A stretch of 33,930 nucleotides of DNA from JBPOIC01 sp052034865. GTDB taxonomy: Bacteria > UBA10199 > JADFYH01. Shown piece after piece: positions 1-9,330 of this stretch. Location: NCBI GenBank assembly GCA_052034865.1, contig JBPOIC010000058.1, positions 1-33,930 on the forward strand, written 5' to 3'. Numbering within the stretch: position 1 is the stretch's first letter; each line of letters starts with the position of its first letter. The notes beneath the pieces were generated by a model, which was not told the origin of the DNA, did not search any database, and saw nothing but the letters and a program-made list of their open reading frames with translations. The position numbers were made by a program, and so were the translations under genes.

Positions 1-1
1 G

Positions 2-3000
2 AAGGAGCTGGTGGAGGAGTGTCTGGATCAGCTGATGTTAAAGCTTGAAAATGGCGAGGCCCCGCAGATGGGATGGGATGAGCTTCGCCAGATCTTTGTC
101 GCCTGCGCCGCAGGGCAGGGACAGGAGGCCTTGGGAGCCCTGGCTAAAAAGGCGGGGTCTTCTGCAACTAAGCTTGCTGGCACAGCCCTTTCCTCGCTGG
201 AGCAGGCCGCAATTCAGTCTTCATCATCGGTTTCTTCTTCAACCAATCCTCACTTGCCCGATTCGCCAAAATCGATTTCAAAGGAAAAACCTGTTTCGAA
301 AAAAATATCTGAGGTTCAAACCGTTTCGGCCGCGCATGCCTTTTTTGCACCCGCGGTTGCAGGTGCGATTCCTTTTGTTGTGGAAGGAGGTCAGCATTTT
401 ACGCACACGAGTGCGCTGAGTTTAGGGATCGGTCTTCTTCTTTCGGCGGGTATGCAATTGGGTGTGTGGAGTGGGATTTCAGAAAAATTAAAAGGATGGA
501 TAGGAATTGTCGATTCGAAGGGTGATACGGAAAAGACACAAGGAGTCTCAGATACAGAAACCGAAGCACAAGGGGATGGCGCTCATGTCAAATCCGCTCT
601 CAACGTTGATGATCCAAACACACAGGAACTCTCGAGAACAGAAGATGAAAAGCCTCCAGCTGCCGAATCCACACAAGGATCCACTCGAATAGGAAATCTG
701 AGAAAATTATTTCACGAAAATCGTGAGAAGATCGTTTTGGCATTTATCGCCTGGTTAGTGGATCGCCTGACTAATAACACATTAACCCATTCGGAGAATG
801 AAGCTCTCACACGAGGCGTCCATGCCCTTGGGTTGGATGTAGTTGGATTTACAACTCTGGCGAGAAAATATCCTTCGCAAGCCATTCAGGTGTTACGAGA
901 AAAAATTCGTGCCTATAGCGATCCATTAACGCTTATTAAAACCGTCTTCGGAATCTCAGCTTCTCTAAAATCACACGAAGCACATCTTCCTCAAATAATT
1001 GGACATTCTACTACAACTCCAACAACTCCCTCCAATCCTCCACCTAAAGATGGAAAGCTTTCTTCTCTTGCCGGAATTCCCGCATTTTTAGGAGCGATGT
1101 GGATGATGACACCCGAAGGTCATCCTCTAAAACGCCTCCTGGAAATTGGCCTGGGGCTTTCGTTTGCGGGTCTCGCACTTTTTTCTTCGAAGGTTGAGCG
1201 AGTTGGAAGAATTCTGGAATGGATTGATGAGAAAATGGAGGAGTCTGAAAAAGAGATTGAAGCAGAAACCAATAAAACAGAACCTCCAGGATTTCTAACT
1301 CGGACTGCTGCGGCCTTAGGTACAGGACTTATTCTCTTATTCAATACCTCCAATGCCGAAGCTTCGCCTCCAACAACTTCTATCACTACTCCCTCCGCTT
1401 CCGCGGAAAAAATCCCTGATCATTTCAAGTTGGGACTTCTATCACTCATGGGTGTTTTAGGAGCCATTGTTTGGAGAAAACCAAAACAAGAGCTTATTCT
1501 TAAAAACACCGATGGGTACTCATTTAGAGTGCTTTTAAGTGGCAGAGTTAAAAAAGGTGAAGATATTCGGCTTTCAGATTTGGTTGATTCATCCATTCCC
1601 AGAGATTTTTTAAGAATAGTCACTTACGGGCGGAATTCATTTAAAAAGCCGGCAAATGGGGATTGGAACGTTTCATCCGATTTTTTTGATGTCCATAAAG
1701 GCGATCTCACTCTTCAACAGGTTCTTTTACGAAGTCCGATATCAGATACTTTAATAGTAGATGAAAGCACGTGTGACGATTTGGATATCAAAAGACCTTC
1801 TGCTGATGAAATCCGCTTTATCGTCCTTTCTGTTTCTCAATATGAGCCCTTACCTACACAGCCTTTAATATTTAATCCTGTTGCGTTGATTGAACGTGAG
1901 CTTAATGGATCACTGGCACTTCCAGATGATTCACATTTGCGAGCCAGCGGCTTTTACACTTGGGGTCAGAATATTCTGGATCAGTTAACTCAAGAATCTG
2001 GAGATTCTTACTCTGATTGGCAGAGATCAAGTGTGCACGATCTTCCAGGAATTTCTGCTGTGACGGATATCGGGCAGGGAAAACCGCATGCTCACAACGA
2101 CGATCGGGTCATCATCCATACAAGCGAAACACCCTTGAAAATAGTTTGTACAGCGGTGGCACTGGATGGAGTTTCAGGCTCAAAGGGCGGTGAGCTTGCG
2201 GCTGAGATCGGGCGAAGACTGATTGAGGCTGGCTTGAATGCGGGTCTTGATATTCAGGAGGCCATGTCATTCGCCGCCCATCTGATTTATAAATTTGGTT
2301 TTGAGCATAGTGATCCAGAATTAAATCCACAGACCTGCATCCATGGACTTCAGGTGCAGGTAGACTTAGACACTCAGGATTGTGTGGTTGTTTCTTCCAA
2401 TATGGGCGATTGCGAGGCCATTGGAATTAATCCTGAAACCTGGAAAGTCGATTACACCACTGCTGAAGCTCCTCCTCATAGCACGCGAACCTATAAAACC
2501 GATGAATTAGGCCGATTGAATCCAGCTGAGACTCTCAAAGCACGCACTGATCCTCATTCTGCGGTAGTTACAAATATGGCGGGAGTGCCTGGAGCAGAAC
2601 CTTACGTGATTCCACCGCAAACATTTAAAGGAAGAAGAATCTTTGTTGGTGGAAGCGATGGGACCTTCGAGTGTTTTAGAAACAATGAAGAAATCGCAGA
2701 GCTGATTCGACAAAGTGGTTTAAGCACTGCGCGTGAGATCCAGGAGATGCTTCAGGTGGAAGTTCGAATTCGTCAGCAGGTTCTTCTGGATATCGCCTCG
2801 GAAAGCTCTCCTGTTAAGTTAACTGCCGATCATTTTTCCAAGGCCTATCAGAAGATTTTAAAAACGAAGGAATCGCCACCGAAATGGCGTGAGGGAATTT
2901 GGGAATACTACGTTGGTTATTACATCAACCATGATGGATTTATCGGCAGAAAAGAACAGTTTGATGAATTTGGTGATTTTATTTGCGAAAACAAACGCAA

Positions 3001-6000
3001 GCGATTTGATCCTTCCAAACACATTGGAACGGGATCGTTTAAACTCGATAATTTTACATTTTGGGTTTTGGTGACGGATGAACTGGTAGAAGAGGATGGA
3101 CCAGAAACTGTTCAGGACCCTTCCAATCCGTTTAGATCCATCATCGATGATCAAATTTTTTACTCTGAGCAACTCTCGGTTGTGAGCAGTGCGGACGTAG
3201 TTCCAGATGTAAACAAAACTTCGGTTGCACATGCCATCGATCAGATCGCTCTTAAGGTTTATACACTCAGCGGAAAAGATCTTCTTGATGAGATGAGGTC
3301 GGTAATTCTTAGTAATGAAGCTGATGATAACAGGTATGAGGTTTATAGTTTAGGTTCTGCAGGAATTTTTTCTGATCAAATCCTGAGTAAAAAAATCGAC
3401 AATTACGGATTTTCCCTGCTCGTTTTGATTTTGGCCCACCGATTGGAAAAAAAACCCCGTGTCACATTAGAGCTGGGTTTGAATCGTGCCCTGGTACGCT
3501 GGGAATCACCGAACGGAGAGGTTTTCTACGTTGATGAAAACGGAGTTTATTCTGAAGATCAGGTTCGCTCTTTTACACCAATGCCCGTGTCTTCTCCCGT
3601 AGAAGATCCCAGTCGAAACCTAAGGCTCGTCAACCTGTTGTTGGCGGGATGGACAGCAGTTGATAAGGCAAAAGATAAAAAGCCGGTGGCGCAAAAGTTT
3701 TTCCAAAGGATCAAAGATTTTCCAGCCACTCCTCATCATTTTTTGTTTGCTCTCATATATCTGAAATTTGCTGATTTCTTCATAGAGCTTCGTGATGGCA
3801 CGATGGCAGAAGTGGTCTATAATGATTGGATACGCAAGTATGGAAGCATTCGTAACTTATTAGGAACGCCTTCCAGCTTTGAAATGTTCCCAGCATCGAC
3901 ACCCCATCCAAACATATCTCCTCTCAGTATTTTTGAGGGAGAAATCTACCCTGTTTTTTTGAGTGGAAGGCCCTATTTGGCAGAATTGGCAGCAAAAGAT
4001 CATTTGATTCGTGTTCGGGTAGATCGAGTTAATAAGAACACAGATACTGGATCAGATGTTAGACTTACCGTTTATAAAAGTGCCCACGAAATTTATGAAG
4101 CGATCGCTTTTGTATATGCCTGTGATATAAAAAGTATTGTTCCAGGAAAAATGTACGCTGTTTCTCCCAGAGAAGCGGCGCCCCTTTCACTTCCTGCCCT
4201 TGTCGATAATCCGGATTCTTCACCTGTCTCTGCACCACCTACTTTAAGATCGGGTGGGGGGAGTGATCTAGCTCGTGCCGTTTCCATGCCCCGTGATGCA
4301 CTTGATACCCGTGGAAAACTCGCTGCCTTAGGGGTGCCAGCCTTTCTGGCAGGCCTTTACACGTTCTTTCCTCCCACTCATCCTTTTCATGCGGTTTTGG
4401 CCTACGCTATTCCCATCTCCCTGATTGTTTTTGGAATGGCGACGAGCTCTGTTCAAGAGGCCTTAAAAGAATTGTTTGGAGTGAGTGGGCCGTCAGATGC
4501 TGATAAAGGGGTAGGGGAAGAAGTCGATCTGCCAGAGAGTTCTTCTGATTCTCAATCACCTGCATTTGTTGAAGCTCCGACAAGAGCTGATGAGATGATG
4601 ATTAGGGAAATTTGGCAATCGGTTCTGCTTGCAAATCAGGATGTGACCGATCCAGATGAATTGGAGCGAGCAGCGACCGGACATGATGAGCTGGCAGTTG
4701 AAGCTGCTGCCAAAAATAACGAAGAGGATCGGAAACTTCATACCGAATCTGCGGCCGCATTGAGACAAAAGGCTTTTTATGAAAGGAATTTTAAAACCCT
4801 ATTGGACGCTTGGGAGCTCTATCCTGAGCTGCAACCCTTTCTTTATGAAAAATCGGATCAGGACAAAGAGCTGTTTGCACACTATTCTTCTTTCCAGAAC
4901 CACAAAAATTTTCAGGGGATGACTCTTATCGGAATGATCCTGGCAAGAAATGCAGCCTTGGATACATCTGTAGAAAATCCTCAAGCCTTTCTCGATACAC
5001 TTAAAGATAGAATGATTGGGTTTTTAATTGAAGAAAATGAACAGGACTATATCAACGCCCGATATGTGGCCATAGAATTTGGGCTAAGAGCTTTGGAGGT
5101 ACCCAGCTCTGGCCCCTCTTCTTGCAATGATGTTTTGGCCAAGGCTTTGCTCGATCAAGTTCGAAGAGAACTTTCAGAGTTTGTCGCTGAAGCGAGGTTA
5201 GATTTCGAAGCCGTTCGAGGCACTGAGAGACCTGCGACGCTTCAATTAAAAATAAAGGCTGAAGTTAAAGTGGATGAGATTGTCTTGGCACTCCCAAACT
5301 TATCTCTAGTTGAGGAGGTACGTTTCCATCGTGGCCGCCTGGAGTGTGCGATCAATCATGATGGGAGATCCCTTTGGATTCCTGTTCAGATCCTGACAAC
5401 TGAGGGCGCACTTGCTCCAATAAATCAATACCTGGCAAACTTACTGGAGCGTGTCCCTCTATCAACCCCAGTTTTTGGAACATCCTTTGGTTTGCTTTCA
5501 GGGCCACCTTCTTTTTCTGCAACGATTCCACCCCCACCCAGCACGAAAAGAGGACCTGCTATCCCCATTTTGGGAACAAGCCTGGATCGAGCCTCACCTC
5601 ACTCGGACTTTAGAAATGCACTCGCTGTCTCAGGTTTGTTTGATGAAGTGAGAGGTTTTTTAAAAAGGATAATTCCTGAAGGTAAAATCCCACAACGTCT
5701 CATCCTTGAGTTTGAAAATGCGGTTGAGAGGGGATTGTGGTCGGTGCTGCTGAATATAAATAGAGTAGGATCTATTGCGGTTGGAAGACTACTGGAAGAA
5801 GTCTTAAGTAAATATCCGTCACTCGATGATCTTGACCCTCCTCTTCACATTCATTTTTTCAGGCAATTCGGAAATCGCATTACCTTGATTTCTGAAACCC
5901 TTAAAACTGGCCCTCAACAAATTCACCAAATGATGAGTGGCTTTGCCCAAGCGGTTTTACGTGTGGGCGATGCGCCTGCTCCTTATAAAATTCAGGTCCC

Positions 6001-7759
6001 GCCCGTAGCAGAAGGGACGCATGATTTCGATCTGTATGGCGCTTTGCTTGCCCAGTTGCCTTCTGAATCAAGTCATAATCCTTACCTGCTTTCAGCTATT
6101 ACTCACGAAGTCGACGGCAATACATTGCTTGTTCAAGTGGAAAATGAAGATCGCGACACCTTGCTAGACGATTTGAGAGATCGAATTGGAAATGAAAGGG
6201 TTCGCAATTCATTCTCTGTAGAAGAACGATCGGATGGCTTGTGGGAGGTGTGTCCTAAGGATAAGAACTGGCCAATTTTTTATTTACAAGTTGAGACCCT
6301 ACCTAAAGACTCAGAAAGTCAAAAACCTCAAGGTGATGAGCCTGGGCCCGTTCCGTCAATTGGGGGTTTTACCCCGGTCATGGCCCTTATGCCCGATGGA
6401 CTGGGCTCGCTGAATCGTGCCGAAAATGAGATCTCGCATCTTATTTCATCGGGGGTAGAATTTTTCACACAACAGGCCATGCCGGCCGTGCATGCTTTTG
6501 TGATGGGATTACAAAACGCGATTTTTCTTCATTGGAATGCAACAAATGTACTTTCTGTGGGAATGCTCTTGGGTATTGGTCTTGGGGTTGCGGCCACGGT
6601 AAGAAATAGAAATCTCACCTCACAAAAACAAAAACCTGCAGAATCTCACCCTTCAAAGATAGCCAGGCCTTTGTTTCCTTCCCTGGCCCTGGCGGCGAGT
6701 TTGAGCCTTTTTTCTGCCCGTGCCGAGGGGCATGTTGAGAAGAATGGTAATACGATTCAGGATCCTTTTTCATTTCCACCGGCGATCTCCACTCATCCAA
6801 AATCTCCCGATCAAGCAGCCCATCATAATTTGCGACGCTCACTCTGGTCTGCCATGCAACTCCTGGCCCTTCTCCCTTTGATGGCCGCAGCGGCGTGGAG
6901 AAAAAGAACAAAAGAAGAAGTTGAGGCATTGCCCTTGGCAGAGAACGGGAAATCGTTGAGTGAAAATTCAGGAAAAGCTTTTACACCGCTCAATCCCAGG
7001 GAGGTTTATTACTTTGGGGCAGAAATGAAATATAAACTACTTCCCCATCTCGTTTTGCCAAACAAGTGTTTTTCAGGAGTGCTGGAAAGCTACATTGAAT
7101 ACGATCCAATCAAGCGAGTCTGGTTTACCTTGAACGCAAGCAACTTGACGATGGTGATTCGCAGGGCCGAAACAGGAGTAGAAGATATTTATCTGCCGGA
7201 CACAGATCCTTCAAGAAGAGCTTATGTCATCCTGAATTATGGGGATGAAATCGGTTTCAAGTTATATGATGGGAGCCAACCCTTTCTTGTTTTTCGCCCT
7301 TTGATACATGAGTATGAAATACCCATCCCAAATCTTCCCAATCTTTTTTCACAGGAAGCTAATGACCGAATTTTTATTTTGGGCAGAGATGCTAAATCTG
7401 TTCTCAATCCTTCGGGTACACTGATTGATCTGGGTGAAAAAGTGATCAGCCGGCGACATGCTCAAATTACAGTCATCTTCGATGAGGGAGACAAAATTTT
7501 GCTTCTAAAACCCATTCAAGGTGTTGTGAGGGTGATTAAAGAAAATGGAGAATATCTAAAGGTAGAAAAACCTTTAATACTATCTCCGGGAGATCGAATT
7601 CAACTCATCCCTAACATTCGTATTAAAGATGATTCTGGTAAGGACATCCCCCTTGAAAATCCAGACTCTGTGACACTTCTGCTAAAAGAGGATGGAACTC
7701 TGGTTCGCCTCCTGTTCGATGAGATTCAGTCTCAGCCTCCTGTGACAGCACCTGAGTGA
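2..7759 (+). CDS. Giant multi-pass membrane protein with PP2C phosphatase and C-terminal FHA domain (5' end probably outside window)
   Basis: The frame is open to the left edge, so the true start may lie upstream; a GTG at 11 (preceded by AAGGAG only 3 bases away) is the first start codon seen. Residues are counted from that GTG. A PP2C-like domain spans about 675-930: motif 1 has N-D-D (HNDDRV), motif 2 is LDGVSG near 718, a GDC replaces the usual GDS near 798, and GGSDGTFE near 880 matches the SDG motif. A C-terminal FHA domain (about 2450-2545) shows ILGRD followed by ISRRHAQ, the Gly-Arg and Ser-x-x-His signature. Hydrophobic segments lie at about 110-155, 355-395, 428-445, 472-488, 1440-1480, 2155-2195, 2218-2235 and 2275-2295, so the PP2C and FHA parts should be soluble domains separated by membrane segments. 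Most of the remaining 1.5 kaa is unrecognised. A regulatory role in Ser/Thr phosphorylation is inferred from the two domains only. Confidence 0.85.
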   Translation, partial: KELVEECLDQLMLKLENGEAPQMGWDELRQIFVACAAGQGQEALGALAKKAGSSATKLAGTALSSLEQAAIQSSSSVSSSTNPHLPDSPKSISKEKPVSKKISEVQTVSAAHAFFAPAVAGAIPFVVEGGQHFTHTSALSLGIGLLLSAGMQLGVWSGISEKLKGWIGIVDSKGDTEKTQGVSDTETEAQGDGAHVKSALNVDDPNTQELSRTEDEKPPAAESTQGSTRIGNLRKLFHENREKIVLAFIAWLVDRLTNNTLTHSENEALTRGVHALGLDVVGFTTLARKYPSQAIQVLREKIRAYSDPLTLIKTVFGISASLKSHEAHLPQIIGHSTTTPTTPSNPPPKDGKLSSLAGIPAFLGAMWMMTPEGHPLKRLLEIGLGLSFAGLALFSSKVERVGRILEWIDEKMEESEKEIEAETNKTEPPGFLTRTAAALGTGLILLFNTSNAEASPPTTSITTPSASAEKIPDHFKLGLLSLMGVLGAIVWRKPKQELILKNTDGYSFRVLLSGRVKKGEDIRLSDLVDSSIPRDFLRIVTYGRNSFKKPANGDWNVSSDFFDVHKGDLTLQQVLLRSPISDTLIVDESTCDDLDIKRPSADEIRFIVLSVSQYEPLPTQPLIFNPVALIERELNGSLALPDDSHLRASGFYTWGQNILDQLTQESGDSYSDWQRSSVHDLPGISAVTDIGQGKPHAHNDDRVIIHTSETPLKIVCTAVALDGVSGSKGGELAAEIGRRLIEAGLNAGLDIQEAMSFAAHLIYKFGFEHSDPELNPQTCIHGLQVQVDLDTQDCVVVSSNMGDCEAIGINPETWKVDYTTAEAPPHSTRTYKTDELGRLNPAETLKARTDPHSAVVTNMAGVPGAEPYVIPPQTFKGRRIFVGGSDGTFECFRNNEEIAELIRQSGLSTAREIQEMLQVEVRIRQQVLLDIASESSPVKLTADHFSKAYQKILKTKESPPKWREGIWEYYVGYYINHDGFIGRKEQFDEFGDFICENKRKRFDPSKHIGTGSFKLDNFTFWVLVTDELVEEDGPETVQDPSNPFRSIIDDQIFYSEQLSVVSSADVVPDVNKTSVAHAIDQIALKVYTLSGKDLLDEMRSVILSNEADDNRYEVYSLGSAGIFSDQILSKKIDNYGFSLLVLILAHRLEKKPRVTLELGLNRALVRWESPNGEVFYVDENGVYSEDQVRSFTPMPVSSPVEDPSRNLRLVNLLLAGWTAVDKAKDKKPVAQKFFQRIKDFPATPHHFLFALIYLKFADFFIELRDGTMAEVVYNDWIRKYGSIRNLLGTPSSFEMFPASTPHPNISPLSIFEGEIYPVFLSGRPYLAELAAKDHLIRVRVDRVNKNTDTGSDVRLTVYKSAHEIYEAIAFVYACDIKSIVPGKMYAVSPREAAPLSLPALVDNPDSSPVSAPPTLRSGGGSDLARAVSMPRDALDTRGKLAALGVPAFLAGLYTFFPPTHPFHAVLAYAIPISLIVFGMATSSVQEALKELFGVSGPSDADKGVGEEVDLPESSSDSQSPAFVEAPTRADEMMIREIWQSVLLANQDVTDPDELERAATGHDELAVEAAAKNNEEDRKLHTESAAALRQKAFYERNFKTLLDAWELYPELQPFLYEKSDQDKELFAHYSSFQNHKNFQGMTLIGMILARNAALDTSVENPQAFLDTLKDRMIGFLIEENEQDYINARYVAIEFGLRALEVPSSGPSSCNDVLAKALLDQVRRELSEFVAEARLDFEAVRGTERPATLQLKIKAEVKVDEIVLALPNLSLVEEVRFHRGRLECAINHDGRSLWIPVQILTTEGALAPINQYLANLLERVPLSTPVFGTSFGLLSGPPSFSATIPPPPSTKRGPAIPILGTSLDRASPHSDFRNALAVSGLFDEVRGFLKRIIPEGKIPQRLILEFENAVERGLWSVLLNINRVGSIAVGRLLEEVLSKYPSLDDLDPPLHIHFFRQFGNRITLISETLKTGPQQIHQMMSGFAQAVLRVGDAPAPYKIQVPPVAEGTHDFDLYGALLAQLPSESSHNPYLLSAITHEVDGNTLLVQVENEDRDTLLDDLRDRIGNERVRNSFSVEERSDGLWEVCPKDKNWPIFYLQVETLPKDSESQKPQGDEPGPVPSIGGFTPVMALMPDGLGSLNRAENEISHLISSGVEFFTQQAMPAVHAFVMGLQNAIFLHWNATNVLSVGMLLGIGLGVAATVRNRNLTSQKQKPAESHPSKIARPLFPSLALAASLSLFSARAEGHVEKNGNTIQDPFSFPPAISTHPKSPDQAAHHNLRRSLWSAMQLLALLPLMAAAAWRKRTKEEVEALPLAENGKSLSENSGKAFTPLNPREVYYFGAEMKYKLLPHLVLPNKCFSGVLESYIEYDPIKRVWFTLNASNLTMVIRRAETGVEDIYLPDTDPSRRAYVILNYGDEIGFKLYDGSQPFLVFRPLIHEYEIPIPNLPNLFSQEANDRIFILGRDAKSVLNPSGTLIDLGEKVISRRHAQITVIFDEGDKILLLKPIQGVVRVIKENGEYLKVEKPLILSPGDRIQLIPNIRIKDDSGKDIPLENPDSVTLLLKEDGTLVRLLFDEIQSQPPVTAPE
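2033..2800 (+). other. PP2C-type Ser/Thr phosphatase domain inside the giant protein
   Basis: Four metal-site motifs of the PPM/PP2C family appear in the right order: TDIG followed by HNDD, then LDGVSG with GGELAA, then NMGDC, then GSDGTFE. The Asp residues expected to hold the two metal ions in motifs 1, 2 and 8-9 are present, so activity is plausible. Departures from family consensus are GDC-E where GDS-R is usual and a T at the position after SDG where L or V is common. The domain is flanked on both sides by membrane modules of the same protein. Confidence 0.75.
7359..7650 (+). other. FHA domain at the C-terminus of the giant protein
   Basis: The segment has FILGRD, then VISRRHAQI about 20 residues later, and an ENGEYL turn followed by LSPGDRIQL. 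This is the standard FHA order: Gly-Arg, Ser-x-x-His, a turn Asn, and a closing GD-x-I strand. FHA domains bind phosphothreonine, and pairing with a PP2C domain in one chain suggests both reading and removing phosphorylation. The ligand is unknown. Confidence 0.8.
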
Positions 7760-7961
7760 AAAATCGACCAATCTCTTCCGCCTGTGCTCTTTTACCTTTT
7801 AAGACAATTCGACGACAGAGTTGAGAATCATTAATCATTTCAATATGTTAAGATCATCCTTCTGAAAAATTGCCGTCTAATGACTCTTCCTCCGTCTGCC
7901 AAATGTCCCATTATATCAATACTTGCATGTTTCTGAATTTGAGTTAGATTGCCCAAAATCT

Positions 7962-9308
7962 ATGACGGATCCTTCCCTAGAACCATTTCATTCCTGGCAT
8001 TTGATTACTGCCCTCTTTTTTGTCTTTCTGAACGGTTTCTTCGTCGCGGCTGAGTTTGCCATGGTGAAGGTCCGCACGACCCGACTGGAAACCCTTCAGG
8101 AAAAAGGGGGGATTTTTGCCCGATGGGCTCTGGCGATTGTGCATCAATTAAATGATTATCTTTCAGCCACCCAACTCGGCATTACCCTCTCCAGCCTTGG
8201 ATTGGGTTGGCTGGGTGAGCCTGCTTTCGCAAAAATCCTGACTCCGCTTTTTGGTTTGTTTTCGCTCAAGCCCCAGACCGTTCATGCCATCTCTTTTACA
8301 CTCGCTTTTGCCCTCATCACGATGCTCCATCTTGTTTTGGGAGAGCTGGTTCCCAAACAGATTGCCATTCAGACCGCTGAAAAAGTTCTTCTGGCTCTAG
8401 CCATTCCCATGCGGATTTTTTATGTGATCTTTTCCCCCTTTTTATGTCTCCTGAATAAGATCACTCGCTTTGTATTGAAATTGATGGGTGTTCGGGAAAG
8501 CTCCGAGCATGAGGTCCATAGTGAAGAAGAACTCAGACTCATCGTGGAAAATTCCTATGAAGAAGGATCTATTTCTCCGCGCAAGGCCTCCCTTTTGGAA
8601 AATGTATTCGAATTTTCTCAACGCGTTGCCCGGGATATCATGATTCCCCGTCGGGATATCATTTCCCTGGAGATCTCCAAATCGGCCGAAGAAAACCTTG
8701 CCATTGCCCGAGAGTCGGGTCACACCCGTTTTCCACTTTGCGATGGGGGGCTCGATCATATTTTGGGCATCATCATTATTAAAGATGTAATCTGGAAACT
8801 GGAAGATCCCGACAACCTCATCAATCTTTATGACCTGAAACGGCCGATTTTATTTATTCCTGAAGGAAAACCCGTCGATCAGATCCTGCGCGAGTTTCAA
8901 TCCAACAAAAACCATATGGCTATCGTCGTCGATGAGTATGGGGGAACCTCTGGGCTGATCACGATGGAAGATATTATCGAAGAGATCGTCGGTGAGATTC
9001 AGGATGAATACGATAAAGAACAGCCTCGGATTTTCAGACAGAGTGATGATCAGTTTGTGGTCGAAGGAATCGCCACGATTCGTGAAGTCGAGCAGGCGCT
9101 GGATGTCGCCCTGCACGAAGAAACCCAGGTATCCATCGGAGGATATTTTACCAATCGATTGAGTCGTATGCCCAAGGAGGGTGATGAAATCCTCATTACT
9201 CCATACAGGGTTGTTGCCCTGGAAGTTAAAAGCCGGCGGGTGCTCAAATTGTTGTTTGAGAAGATGAAAGAAATCGAGGAGAGTCCGTCAGCGGAGTCCG
9301 AGCTGTAA
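7962..9308 (+). CDS. CNNM/CorC (hemolysin C) family transmembrane protein with CBS pair
   Basis: The product is a 448-residue membrane protein of the DUF21-CBS-CorC_HlyC family, whose members are implicated in divalent cation (Mg2+ or Co2+) transport. The N-terminal DUF21 part (about 10-190) has four hydrophobic stretches and the typical LGWLGEP motif. A CBS pair follows (about 220-345), starting at DIMIPR and including VVDEYGG and TMEDIIEEIVG, which are strongly conserved in the family. The CorC_HlyC domain fills about 360-440. I prefer the ATG at 7962 because an upstream TTG at 7923 would add 13 polar residues with no clear ribosome binding site. No Shine-Dalgarno is clear for either start. 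The gene lies 22 bases ahead of clpS on the same strand and may be cotranscribed with it. Confidence 0.9.
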   Translation: MTDPSLEPFHSWHLITALFFVFLNGFFVAAEFAMVKVRTTRLETLQEKGGIFARWALAIVHQLNDYLSATQLGITLSSLGLGWLGEPAFAKILTPLFGLFSLKPQTVHAISFTLAFALITMLHLVLGELVPKQIAIQTAEKVLLALAIPMRIFYVIFSPFLCLLNKITRFVLKLMGVRESSEHEVHSEEELRLIVENSYEEGSISPRKASLLENVFEFSQRVARDIMIPRRDIISLEISKSAEENLAIARESGHTRFPLCDGGLDHILGIIIIKDVIWKLEDPDNLINLYDLKRPILFIPEGKPVDQILREFQSNKNHMAIVVDEYGGTSGLITMEDIIEEIVGEIQDEYDKEQPRIFRQSDDQFVVEGIATIREVEQALDVALHEETQVSIGGYFTNRLSRMPKEGDEILITPYRVVALEVKSRRVLKLLFEKMKEIEESPSAESEL

Positions 9309-9330
9309 GGTTTTTAAAAACAGATCTTTT

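Noticed and set aside
2858..3232. 124-residue - strand ORF inside the giant gene
   Set aside because: Antisense to the continuous long frame, no motif.
7623..7838. 71-residue ORF on the - strand overlapping the end of the giant gene
   Set aside because: Part of it lies in the intergenic gap and reads plausibly, but there is no ribosome binding site or family feature and two thirds is antisense to coding sequence.
7923..7961. TTG start for the CNNM/CorC gene
   Set aside because: Adds 13 residues not typical of the family and has no ribosome binding site.
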